A model generated the notes under the pieces. It was not told the origin of the DNA. It made no database searches and worked only from the letters and a program-made list of their open reading frames with translations. The translations under genes were made by a program, and so were the position numbers. From Phycisphaerae bacterium (lineage in GTDB: Bacteria > Planctomycetota > Phycisphaerae > UBA1845 > PWPN01): DNA of 7,581 nucleotides. The stretch lies in contig DAOOIV010000173.1 in assembly GCA_035384605.1 (NCBI GenBank), positions 1-7,581 on the forward strand. Reading direction: 5' to 3'. Shown here one piece after another: positions 1 through 6,341 of this stretch; the stretch's first letter is position 1; every line of letters starts with the position of its first letter.

Positions 1-29
1 CACGTCCGGTTCGGAGGGAGGGGGGACGG

Positions 30-1142
30 TCAATCCGTCCTTCCTACCCCTATCCGTTCCCCATTGAACGCCGCCACTTCCTGGAGCATGGCGACGTAGT
101 TGCGGATCGGGATGTAGTTGGCCACGCTGTTGCCGGTGCCGACGGCGTATTCGCCACCGGGTGTGCATTCCTCCAGGATCCGCCGCACGTACTGCCGGAC
201 CTCCTGCTCGCTGCGGCGGCTGATGAAATCGACGTCCACGCCGCCGATGATCGCGATGCGGTGGCCGTATCGCCGCTTGACCGAGGTCACCGGTTCGATG
301 ACGTCCTCAAAGCTGTGGCGGGCATCGATGCCCACGTACTCGATCAGGTCTTCCATCACCGCGTCGATGTTCCCGCAGGCGTGGAGCAGGTACGGTTTGC
401 CGGCCGCGTGGGCCGCCTCGGCAATCCGCCGGTGCCACGGGAAGATGTATTCGCGAAGGTGCTGGGGCGAGATCATCGTGGCCGTCTTGAAACCCAGATC
501 ATCGCCCATCCATACCGCCCGCACGGCCTCATGTTGTGCCGCCTGCCGGTAGAAATCGAGAAACCGCTCGCCCACGCGATTGACGACATCGCGGGCCAGG
601 TCCGGCTGATCGTGCAAAGCCATGGAGAACGTCTCGAAGCTCATCAGCCACATCGCCCACTCAAGAATGCCCGACGATGTCATGATGATGCCCATGCCCG
701 GCGGGGCGTTCTCGGCGATGAAATCAGTCTGCCGCCGGTTGAACGGCGACGTCGGCCAGGGGTATGCCTCGAAATCCTCGCGGCTGGTGATGACACCCTC
801 GGTCTCGTTGACCCAGGCGCGATCGCCCAGTGCCAGTTCGGCGGTGTTGGTCGCGCACGCCACCTTCCGCACGGGGTAGACCAGCCCGTCCATGCCCGCG
901 TTGATATACGCCGGCCCGGCCAGTTTCTGGTACTCGATCCGCCAGAGCCAGTACCGCTGCCACTCCGCGTAATCCCTGTTCGCGGCCACGGCCGTCCAGT
1001 GATAGCCCAGCACCGCCTGAATGAAGTCGTGATCGGTGAACAACTCGACCACCGGCACCTGATCGGGCACTTTGCGGCGCAGCACAAGCTCCACCTGCGC
1101 CCAGTCCACGTCCATTCGGGGATACGCCTCAGCCCAGTGCAT
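30..1142 (-). CDS. Uroporphyrinogen decarboxylase/MtaA-like protein (not HemE)
   Basis: A 370-residue protein of the URO-D superfamily (TIM barrel), a normal length for that fold. Visible motifs are KPYLLHACGNI with H254 and C256, matching the HxC zinc motif of the MtaA/CmuA-type cobalamin or corrinoid methyltransferase branch; SFEDVIEP after it; GGVDVDF; and GTGNSVANY (about 335-343) near the C-terminus. The N-terminal arginine-rich substrate motif of true HemE (RQAGR type) is absent, so haem synthesis is unlikely. In MtaA-type enzymes a third, distal Cys completes the zinc site; here the corresponding glycine-rich stretch has no Cys, so methyl transfer is uncertain. The start at 1142 is chosen because GGAGG sits 7 nt upstream; the reading frame stays open to 1700, but the extension is proline/arginine-rich and made of intergenic repeats. 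Family call is firm; substrate unknown. Confidence 0.88.
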   Translation of the reverse strand: MHWAEAYPRMDVDWAQVELVLRRKVPDQVPVVELFTDHDFIQAVLGYHWTAVAANRDYAEWQRYWLWRIEYQKLAGPAYINAGMDGLVYPVRKVACATNTAELALGDRAWVNETEGVITSREDFEAYPWPTSPFNRRQTDFIAENAPPGMGIIMTSSGILEWAMWLMSFETFSMALHDQPDLARDVVNRVGERFLDFYRQAAQHEAVRAVWMGDDLGFKTATMISPQHLREYIFPWHRRIAEAAHAAGKPYLLHACGNIDAVMEDLIEYVGIDARHSFEDVIEPVTSVKRRYGHRIAIIGGVDVDFISRRSEQEVRQYVRRILEECTPGGEYAVGTGNSVANYIPIRNYVAMLQEVAAFNGERIGVGRTD

Positions 1143-1149
1143 TCCGATG

Positions 1150-1154
1150 CCTCC
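1150..1154 (-). promoter_or_regulatory. Ribosome binding site deciding the URO-D-like start
   Basis: On the minus strand the sequence reads GGAGG, 7 nt before the ATG at 1142. The in-frame ATG nine codons upstream (1169) has no comparable Shine-Dalgarno sequence, so the shorter protein starting MHWAEAYPR is preferred. Confidence 0.7.
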
Positions 1155-1212
1155 GTTGCGCCATCTCATGGTAATCCATCGGCCGGGCCGGGCAATCGGG
1201 TCCGTGATGCAT

Positions 1213-1236
1213 TCGGGGTCTCTTTCAGAACCCCGA
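1213..1236. repeat. Inverted repeat, 7-bp arms
   Basis: TCGGGGT (1213-1219) is complementary to ACCCCGA (1230-1236), separated by 10 nt. The stem can be extended inward by TCT/AGA with one bulged C. It lies just upstream of the URO-D-like gene on the minus strand, outside its ribosome binding site. Confidence 0.5.
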
Positions 1237-1245
1237 GCGTACCTG

Positions 1246-1271
1246 TCCGCCGTAGCCTTGGCGAAGGCGGA
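1246..1271. repeat. Inverted repeat TCCGCC...GGCGGA with inner hairpin
   Basis: TCCGCC (1246-1251) pairs with GGCGGA (1266-1271). Inside, GCCTT (1255-1259) pairs with AAGGC (1264-1268), so two alternative folds compete. From memory, the translations of this unit (SLGEGGSEG on one strand, FAKATADR on the other) recur as spurious peptides in planctomycete and related metagenome assemblies, which suggests a dispersed repeat; I could not check this here. Confidence 0.5.
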
Positions 1272-1279
1272 AGCGAGGG

Positions 1280-1313
1280 GCCCTTGACCGATTCCCACAA
1301 GCGGGTCAAGGGC
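1280..1313. repeat. Inverted repeat, 10-bp arms, 14-nt spacer
   Basis: GCCCTTGACC (1280-1289) is a perfect reverse complement of GGTCAAGGGC (1304-1313). It directly follows the TCCGCC palindrome and seems to be part of the same composite repeat block. Confidence 0.65.
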
Positions 1314-1360
1314 AGGCCTGACAACAACGTGGCCGCACCACAAAAAGGCCGCTCCCTTAC

Positions 1361-1387
1361 GGTCGCGGTTCTGACAGAACCGCGACC
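1361..1387. repeat. Near-perfect 27-bp palindrome
   Basis: GGTCGCGGTTCTG (1361-1373) is the exact reverse complement of CAGAACCGCGACC (1375-1387), with one central A at 1374. The left side continues into GCTCCCTTAC, but the matching outer right arm is missing, so this may be a truncated copy of a longer palindrome. No U-tract follows directly on either strand; on the minus strand a T5 run occurs only about 14 nt beyond the stem. A classic intrinsic terminator is therefore not supported. Confidence 0.7.
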
Positions 1388-1484
1388 AGTGCCACGGACC
1401 CGGGGCAATCTTGCTCTGCCTCGCCTCCTTTCCCCGATGACGGTCAGGCATTATGGTAAACGCCGCTCCCAGAAACGGGCCGCT

Positions 1485-1508
1485 GGTCCCAGATTCCCAT
1501 CTGGGACC
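1485..1508 (-). repeat. 10-bp-stem hairpin with GGGA (GNRA-type) loop
   Basis: GGTCCCAGAT (1485-1494) and ATCTGGGACC (1499-1508) are perfect complements around a four-base loop. Read on the minus strand, the direction of the URO-D-like gene, the loop is GGGA, a member of the GNRA tetraloop class. It shares the ten-base core GATTCCCATC (plus strand) with the neighbouring hairpin at 1516-1533. Confidence 0.65.
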
Positions 1509-1515
1509 TCTCGGG

Positions 1516-1533
1516 TGACGATTCCCATCGTCA
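1516..1533 (-). repeat. 7-bp-stem hairpin with the same GGGA loop
   Basis: TGACGAT (1516-1522) pairs with ATCGTCA (1527-1533) around a four-base loop that reads GGGA on the minus strand. It is 7 nt from the larger hairpin at 1485-1508 and repeats its loop core exactly, while the outer stem sequences differ. Confidence 0.6.
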
Positions 1534-1571
1534 TTGGCGCCGAATGCGGAAAGGATTCCGCGAACGAGTGC

Positions 1572-1592
1572 GGCCCAGAAGCGTTCTGGGCC
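1572..1592. repeat. 9-bp-stem hairpin GGCCCAGAA/TTCTGGGCC
   Basis: GGCCCAGAA (1572-1580) and TTCTGGGCC (1584-1592) are perfect complements around a three-base loop GCG. It lies 59 bp before the chosen start of the membrane protein gene. No T-run follows on either strand, so its role (leader structure, protein site or repeat remnant) is open. Confidence 0.55.
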
Positions 1593-1640
1593 AAGCAGAA
1601 ACGGACAGGTTGGGCATGAACGATTTTCGCGATCTCGGGC

Positions 1641-1647
1641 AGGGGAG
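1641..1647 (+). promoter_or_regulatory. Ribosome binding site for the membrane protein
   Basis: AGGGGAG precedes the ATG at 1652 with a 4-nt gap (6 nt counted from AGGGG). The upstream in-frame ATGs at 1616 and 1544 have weaker Shine-Dalgarno sequences, which favours the start at 1652. Confidence 0.5.
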
Positions 1648-1651
1648 CAAA

Positions 1652-2722
1652 ATGCGTGCAGCTTCACCGATCCTCGTCGTCGCCGAACCCGACAAGTCAA
1701 GTGGAGACTCCTGGCGCCGGTTCCTCGCCGTCCTGTGCTTCATGGAGTTTTACACAGGACTTGTCCGCAGCGGGACAATACTGTGGGAATCTTGGAGCGA
1801 TGACTTCTCGCCGTTGTCCGCCAACCCGATGTTCTGGGCGAACGCGATCTTGTTGTTTCGTGCTTTCTGTCTGTATATCTGCGGAAGGGCCTTGTGGTTC
1901 GGATCGAAGCACGCCGGCCGTTGGGTGTTCATAGCTCTCGTCCTCACACTGGTCACCTTGATCTGGGTTGCCTGGAGCGACTACAGAGCCTTTTGTGAGA
2001 TTCGCGGATCATCGCTTCCGATCTGGCCGGCGCGGCCCTGGGCCAACTTGAGTTACATCCTGAGAAACGCAGTCCAGATGGTTCCATTGCTGACCTGCTT
2101 CGTCATTTCGCTTCTCTTCCGGCGGTCCGCCACTGGAAAGGGTGAGCCTCACACAGCCCGCTGGGTCGTTCTGGCGAGCGCATGGTGTTTCGCCGTTGCA
2201 GTGGAAGAACTGCTCGTCGGCAACGCAGGCGCGTTTTTGGCCTTCTGCACTCAGAGCATTCACCTGGAGACCGGTGCCCTGTATGTCTATGCGGCCGTCG
2301 TGGCCGGTACGGGTGTGCTGCTAATCTTGAAAGCTGTGCCCGCACGCACCGCAGCCCTGATACTGGCTGCCATCGGGGTAGTATACGCCGCAGAAGAGAG
2401 CTTCGTCCTGCCGTGGCTCGTCAATATTGCGATCCATGCCTTGTACCTGAGCGTTCCCGGTTATCCGGGCGGTCTTTCATATCGCTGGGTCCACACCCGC
2501 CAGGAATTCCTCGGTGTGTTCGTCGACTCTGTCAGGCTGGTCGGCCCTTGGTTGCTGATCGCCTTGTACGCCCGTTTCGTGCCGATGCGGACGCCGCCGG
2601 ATGACGGATCGCCCTATCCGCGGCGCTACTGCCGCAAGTGCCTGTACAACCTGCACGGCCTCGAGTCCGATCGCTGCCCTGAGTGTGGAACCGAACTCGG
2701 GACTGGGTCGCCGACGGCGTAG
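1652..2722 (+). CDS. Polytopic membrane protein with C-terminal zinc ribbon, function unknown
   Basis: A 356-residue protein with about eight hydrophobic segments (approximately 24-43, 60-83, 91-108, 137-156, 171-199, 207-227, 231-266 and 290-310), so an integral inner-membrane protein. After the last segment a short linker leads to a Cys4 tail, C327-x2-C330-x11-C342-x2-C345, ending with CPECG, a typical zinc-ribbon knuckle. Such CxxC...CPECG tails are common on planctomycete membrane proteins (recollection). I recognise no transporter or enzyme signature; acidic residues inside hydrophobic segments (EE at 185-186 and 248-249) may matter functionally. The start at 1652 is chosen on its AGGGGAG site; starts at 1616 or 1544 would add 12 or 36 residues without adding a domain. 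It stands alone: the gene before is divergent, and the gene after begins about 300 bp downstream. Confidence 0.8.
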   Translation: MRAASPILVVAEPDKSSGDSWRRFLAVLCFMEFYTGLVRSGTILWESWSDDFSPLSANPMFWANAILLFRAFCLYICGRALWFGSKHAGRWVFIALVLTLVTLIWVAWSDYRAFCEIRGSSLPIWPARPWANLSYILRNAVQMVPLLTCFVISLLFRRSATGKGEPHTARWVVLASAWCFAVAVEELLVGNAGAFLAFCTQSIHLETGALYVYAAVVAGTGVLLILKAVPARTAALILAAIGVVYAAEESFVLPWLVNIAIHALYLSVPGYPGGLSYRWVHTRQEFLGVFVDSVRLVGPWLLIALYARFVPMRTPPDDGSPYPRRYCRKCLYNLHGLESDRCPECGTELGTGSPTA

Positions 2723-2765
2723 GCCGGACCGGATGGTTTTTGCCCTCCCTTGTGCCCAGCGGTAG

Positions 2766-2783
2766 GGTCCGCCCTGGCGGACC
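2766..2783. repeat. GTAGG-type stem-loop GGTCCGCC-CT-GGCGGACC
   Basis: Perfect 8-bp arms around two bases, preceded by CGGTAG. It resembles the downstream elements at 6253-6274 and 6347-6368, which also start GTAGG and continue directly into a short perfect palindrome beginning GTC. It lies 43 bp after the membrane protein stop. No T-run follows, so an intrinsic terminator is not clear. Confidence 0.55.
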
Positions 2784-3015
2784 GCGCGGCTCTCTCCAGA
2801 GACGCTGTTAGCATGGGAAAGCCCGGATCCAAAGAAGAAACCGCTCGCTCAGGGAGAATACTGCTATCGGTCCGGGGCCTCCATGAGGTAGAATGGCAGT
2901 TCGGCGGTCGGCCCCGGATGCGGCCGGCCGGACAGTGTCGGAAATGCCAGGTCGCACGGTTTGTCGATCGCGTTCGACTGGATGAATCCGGTCCGCATGT
3001 CGGTATTCAGATCGC

Positions 3016-3020
3016 GGAGG
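3016..3020 (+). promoter_or_regulatory. Ribosome binding site deciding a TTG start
   Basis: GGAGG, 8 nt before the in-frame TTG at 3029. The TTG start places a canonical signal peptide right at the N-terminus, whereas the upstream ATGs at 2750, 2813 and 2918 do not. Confidence 0.7.
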
Positions 3021-3028
3021 ACGGAAGC

Positions 3029-6000
3029 TTGCGAACACATCCGTTTGCCCCATTGGGTTTTAGCGGCGTCATCGTGGCGGCGGTATTGCTGGCGGTCGTG
3101 CCTGCGGTCGCCGCACAGGACGGCTCGGATCATTGGTGCGAGCTTCACGGCGAGGGGAAGGACGGTCTGTGCGGCCGTGCGATGCTTGCCGAAGCGTATT
3201 TCGAGCAACTGGGCAGACTGCCCGAGGCGGCCGGCGACGCCACCGAGGGCGTTGACGACACCGATATCACGCATTGCCTCCTGGACATCGAGGTCAACCC
3301 GGTCACCGAGGTTGTTTCCGGATCCAACACGTTGAGCATCACCAGCCGAATCGATGGATTGAGCGCGATCACACTGGATCTGCGCGACAACATGACCGTC
3401 AGCAACGTGACGATCGGTGGGGCTTCGATGGGCTTCACGCGCCCGGGCCATCAGGTGACCATTACTCTCGATCGGTCCTACAACACCGGCGAGAGTTTCC
3501 AGGTGAAGATCGACTACTCCGGCACGCCTCAGAACCTGAACTGGGGCTCGTTCGATTTCGGCACACACGCCGGTACGGCGGTCGTCGCCTCACTGAGCGA
3601 GCCGTGGTACGCCCACACCTGGTGGCCCTGCAAGGAGGACATCCACGACAAGTTCACGATGGATATGTGGGTTACCGTGCCGAACTGGATGATCGTTGCG
3701 TCGAACGGCGCCCTCCAGGGCACCGACACGCTCACCGGCAGCCGCAAGCGATTCCGATGGCGCGAGAGCTATCCCATCTCCGTCTATCTCGTTTCGGTGG
3801 CGATGACCAACTACACCAAGTGGACTGAATGGTACAACCACGCGGGCGGGTCGATGCCGGTCGAGTTCTACATCTATCCGGAGGAGCTCGCCTCGGTCCA
3901 GCCGCTGCTGGTCGACGTCGTCACCATGATCGAGACGCTCAGCGCACCGGCCACGTTCGGCGAGTACCCGTTCATCAACGAGAAATACGGCATCGCCCAG
4001 TTCGAGTGGTGCTGCGGCATGGAGCACCAGACGATCACCAGCCAGGGCTCCTTTCCGGAACGCCGCACGGTACACGAATTGGCCCATTCCTGGTGGGGCA
4101 ACGACTTGACCTGCAAGACCTGGCATGACATCTGGCTTAACGAGGGTTTCGCCCGCTACGCCGAGGCGCTGTGGTACGAGCGCAGGCCCGGAGGCAGCTA
4201 CGCGGCGTATCTTCAGCACTTGCAGGAATACCGCCCGACTTCCAACGGCCAGTACGGGACCGTCTACCGGTACGACATCAGCACACCCGACCTCATCTTC
4301 AGCTCGACCTACTCCTACAACAAGGGGGCGTGGGTGCTGCACATGCTGCGTCATGTTCTCGGTGACGCAACGTTCTTCAACGTCCTGGCAAGCTATCGCC
4401 AGATGTATACCGGCAAGGCGGCCGACACCGATGAGTTTGCGGCCGTGGTCGCCGCCGTCAGCGGCCGGCCCATCGACTGGTTCTTCGACCAGTGGGTCTA
4501 CGACGACGGCGCTCCCTACTACCGTTTCGGCTGGGAGACCGAGCAGATCGGCCAGCAGCACTGGGCCCGCGTATGCGTCGAGCAGTACCAGACGGCCTAT
4601 CCAAACTTCAGAATGCCGATTGACATCACGGTGACCAGCAGCGGCACTCCCGTTACCCACGTCGTTGAGCAGCAGGCCGATACCCAGTGGTATCTGCTGC
4701 CGGCCGACGGCCCGGTCACCAATGTCCAGTTCGACAAGGACACCTGGATTCTGAGGGGCGCGGGAACCGCAGTGAGCTACATCGAAGGGCCTCCCAAGCT
4801 GCTCGCGACATCGCCCGCCCCGGGCACGACCTTCGACCCCGCCCCCGAGATCACCGCCATTGAATTGTGGTTCAGCGAGCCCATCAGCTACACGGCCGGC
4901 GATTTCTCGGTCACCGGCAGCGTGAGCGGACCGCAGGAGTTCAGCGTCAACTGGGATACGGCGGCCTACAAGATCACGTTGTCGTTCGCAGCACCGCTGG
5001 CCGCCGATCAGGTCTGGACCGTCCAGGTTGCCGCCACGCTCACCTCATCGGCGGGTGCCAAGGCCCTCGATGGCGAACTCGATGCCGGGTTCCCCTCGGG
5101 CGACGGTGTGCCCGGCGGCAACGCGGTGTTCTCCTTCACCCTCGGCCAGTCACCGCCGCCCTGCTCGGATCCCTTCGCTGACGCCGACGGCGACGGCGAC
5201 GTGGACCAGGCGGATTTCGGAGCTTTTCAACGCTGCCTGACCGGCGACGGCGATCCCCAGGAAACCTTCGACGGCGTCGGTTGCCGGTGCTTCGATCACG
5301 ATGACGACTGGGACGTTGACGAGATCGAGCTTTCGCTGATGCTGGCGTGCATGAGCGGCCCGGGCATCATGGCCGATGAGACTTGCGACGACCAGTGGAC
5401 GCTGCTGGCCGACGATTTCGACGCCGGCGCCTCGGCCGGAAACTGGACCGTCTATGCGTCGTCGGCCGACTACACCGCCGACTTCGCTTTTGACTACTCG
5501 ACTCGCGGGATCCCGCCGGCCCCCAACTCGACCGGCGGAACCACGATCGGCCTGCATTTGACCGTCAATAGCAACGACTCGACGCCGGCAACCGCTGCCG
5601 TCAGCCTTTTCCCCACCGGCCGAAGGTTCAGCGGTAATTACACGCTGGCTTTCGACATGTGGATGAATTACGCCGGCACCGGCGGCGGCGTCGGCACCAC
5701 CGAGATGATGAACGCCGGAATCAACACGGTCGATACCCAGGTCATCTGGCCCGGCAATCCTGGCAGCGGCATTTTCATGGCCGCGACCGGCGACGGCGAC
5801 GACACCATCGATTATCGCTGCGACGTCGGCTCGACGCTTCTGGCTCCGTCATCGGGCGCTTACGCCGCAGGCACACACAGCACCGCCCGGGACAACACCG
5901 ACCCCTATTATCAGAGCCTGTTCCCCTCGCCGCCGTTCGAGACACGAGGATCGCCCGGCAAGCAGTGGGTCCGAGTCGAGATCGCCCAGAACGCCGGCAC

Positions 6001-6169
6001 CGTTACCTGGAAGCTGAACGGAACGCCGATCGTCAACCTGACCGGCGCGGCCTACACCGCCGGCAACGTGATGCTCGGCTACATGGACCTGTTCTCGTCG
6101 ATCTCCGTTCCCCCCGAGGACACCTTCATCATCTACGACAATGTCACGGTCACAGCCTCCGCCCCGTGA
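3029..6169 (+). CDS. Secreted M1-family zinc metallopeptidase with Ig-like, dockerin-like and lectin-like modules
   Basis: A 1046-residue exported protein, predicted to cleave N-terminal residues from peptides outside the cytoplasm. Residues 1-29 form a signal peptide (hydrophobic core 14-24, likely cleavage in AVAAQ). Residues about 80-260 match the M1 N-terminal beta domain, including EPWYAHTWWPCKED (191-204). The catalytic domain carries CGMEH (E332) in place of GAMEN, HELAH (H349, E350, H353), the third zinc ligand E372 in NEGF exactly 18 residues after H353, and Y430 before NKGA, the expected catalytic tyrosine. Residues about 588-710 look like an SbsA/Big_5-type Ig-like domain. A dockerin-like pair of EF-hand loops follows (DADGDGDVDQAD at 718-729; D756-E767), then a C-terminal region (790-1046) resembling a LamG/concanavalin-like jelly roll. 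The ERAP/PepN-type C-terminal helical domain is absent. No C-terminal anchor is seen. Start is TTG, supported by GGAGG and the signal peptide. M1 assignment is firm; the C-terminal region assignments are moderate. Confidence 0.92.
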   Translation: MRTHPFAPLGFSGVIVAAVLLAVVPAVAAQDGSDHWCELHGEGKDGLCGRAMLAEAYFEQLGRLPEAAGDATEGVDDTDITHCLLDIEVNPVTEVVSGSNTLSITSRIDGLSAITLDLRDNMTVSNVTIGGASMGFTRPGHQVTITLDRSYNTGESFQVKIDYSGTPQNLNWGSFDFGTHAGTAVVASLSEPWYAHTWWPCKEDIHDKFTMDMWVTVPNWMIVASNGALQGTDTLTGSRKRFRWRESYPISVYLVSVAMTNYTKWTEWYNHAGGSMPVEFYIYPEELASVQPLLVDVVTMIETLSAPATFGEYPFINEKYGIAQFEWCCGMEHQTITSQGSFPERRTVHELAHSWWGNDLTCKTWHDIWLNEGFARYAEALWYERRPGGSYAAYLQHLQEYRPTSNGQYGTVYRYDISTPDLIFSSTYSYNKGAWVLHMLRHVLGDATFFNVLASYRQMYTGKAADTDEFAAVVAAVSGRPIDWFFDQWVYDDGAPYYRFGWETEQIGQQHWARVCVEQYQTAYPNFRMPIDITVTSSGTPVTHVVEQQADTQWYLLPADGPVTNVQFDKDTWILRGAGTAVSYIEGPPKLLATSPAPGTTFDPAPEITAIELWFSEPISYTAGDFSVTGSVSGPQEFSVNWDTAAYKITLSFAAPLAADQVWTVQVAATLTSSAGAKALDGELDAGFPSGDGVPGGNAVFSFTLGQSPPPCSDPFADADGDGDVDQADFGAFQRCLTGDGDPQETFDGVGCRCFDHDDDWDVDEIELSLMLACMSGPGIMADETCDDQWTLLADDFDAGASAGNWTVYASSADYTADFAFDYSTRGIPPAPNSTGGTTIGLHLTVNSNDSTPATAAVSLFPTGRRFSGNYTLAFDMWMNYAGTGGGVGTTEMMNAGINTVDTQVIWPGNPGSGIFMAATGDGDDTIDYRCDVGSTLLAPSSGAYAAGTHSTARDNTDPYYQSLFPSPPFETRGSPGKQWVRVEIAQNAGTVTWKLNGTPIVNLTGAAYTAGNVMLGYMDLFSSISVPPEDTFIIYDNVTVTASAP

Positions 6170-6170
6170 C

Positions 6171-6182
6171 CGCCTTCGGGCG
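6171..6182 (+). terminator. TTCG hairpin at the peptidase stop codon
   Basis: CGCC-TTCG-GGCG: a C(UUCG)G tetraloop hairpin starting one base after the TGA. GA/TC pairing with a bulged C could extend the stem to 6 bp. No U-tract follows, so it may be a stabilising 3' hairpin or an atypical terminator. Confidence 0.35.
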
Positions 6183-6247
6183 TCGCTGTCTCTCCGTGGC
6201 TCGAATTCCGATCCCAAACCGGTTGGCGTCTCGATGATGTATCCCGA

Positions 6248-6306
6248 AGCCCGGTAGGTCGTGCTCCGCACGACATCCTCTTGTCAGACCAACGGACTAA
6301 CAGACC
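6248..6306. repeat. 59-bp direct repeat, copy 1
   Basis: This unit runs from AGCCCGGTAGGTCG through a palindrome and into AGACCAAC-type octamers. It matches 6342-6400 at 52 of 59 positions by my count, an exact 94-bp offset with no gap. All seven differences are transitions. Confidence 0.8.
6258..6274. repeat. Palindrome GTCGTGC-TCC-GCACGAC, copy 1
   Basis: Perfect 7-bp arms around a TCC loop, preceded by GTAG. It is identical in the second repeat copy at 6352-6368. With stems in both directions it could act as a structure in transcripts of either convergent gene, but no T-run adjoins it. Confidence 0.7.
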
Positions 6307-6341
6307 AACAGACCAACGGACTAATAGACCAATAGACCAAC
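6286..6341. repeat. Octanucleotide tandem array, 7 units
   Basis: Seven consecutive 8-bp units follow the consensus RGACYAAY: AGACCAAC, GGACTAAC, AGACCAAC, AGACCAAC, GGACTAAT, AGACCAAT, AGACCAAC. All variation is purine-purine at position 1 or pyrimidine-pyrimidine at positions 5 and 8. It joins directly to repeat copy 2, whose first 8 bases (AGCCCAGT) look like a degenerate eighth unit. Confidence 0.8.

Larger units (their letters stand above)
1143..1651. other. Repeat-rich divergent intergenic spacer
   Basis: About 500 bp between two divergently read genes. Long open frames cross it on both strands, but their translations are low-complexity, rich in R, P, G and S, and interrupted by palindromes, as expected of high-GC non-coding DNA. 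It holds at least six perfect inverted repeats with arms of 6 to 13 bp, listed individually, at 1246-1271, 1280-1313, 1361-1387, 1485-1508, 1516-1533 and 1572-1592, and a seventh shorter one at 1213-1236. Promoters for both flanking genes must lie here, but I cannot point to a convincing -35/-10 pair. Confidence 0.7.
2723..3028 (+). other. Spacer between membrane protein and M1 peptidase
   Basis: 306 bp without a convincing gene. The peptidase reading frame stays open back to 2750, but the stretch reads as arginine/glycine-rich, has no domain, and would place the clear signal peptide about 100 residues inside the protein. It contains a T5 run at 2737-2741 without a good preceding stem, a stem-loop at 2766-2783, and the peptidase ribosome binding site at its end. 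Confidence 0.65.

Noticed and set aside
1361..1387. Intrinsic terminator
   Set aside because: Strong stem but no adjacent U-tract on either strand, and it lies upstream of both divergent genes, not after them.
1210..1600. Insertion sequence or integron fragment
   Set aside because: Several inverted repeats are present, but there is no transposase or integrase coding sequence, no paired terminal repeats and no target duplication that I can see.
261..1619. Long plus-strand open frame (452 codons) antisense to the URO-D-like gene
   Set aside because: It mirrors the codon pattern of a clear family member on the other strand and reads as H/R/G/V-rich without any domain.
1143..1700. N-terminal extension of the URO-D-like protein by up to 186 residues
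   Set aside because: No ribosome binding site fits, the translation is low-complexity, it lies across several perfect palindromes, and it would overlap the divergent membrane protein gene.
2750..3028. Upstream ATG starts for the M1 peptidase
   Set aside because: They would bury a canonical signal peptide and lack a good ribosome binding site; TTG at 3029 has GGAGG at 8 nt.
3590..4660. Long minus-strand open frame (356 codons) antisense to the M1 peptidase
   Set aside because: It lies over the catalytic HELAH region of a strongly supported gene; no domain, signal or start support.
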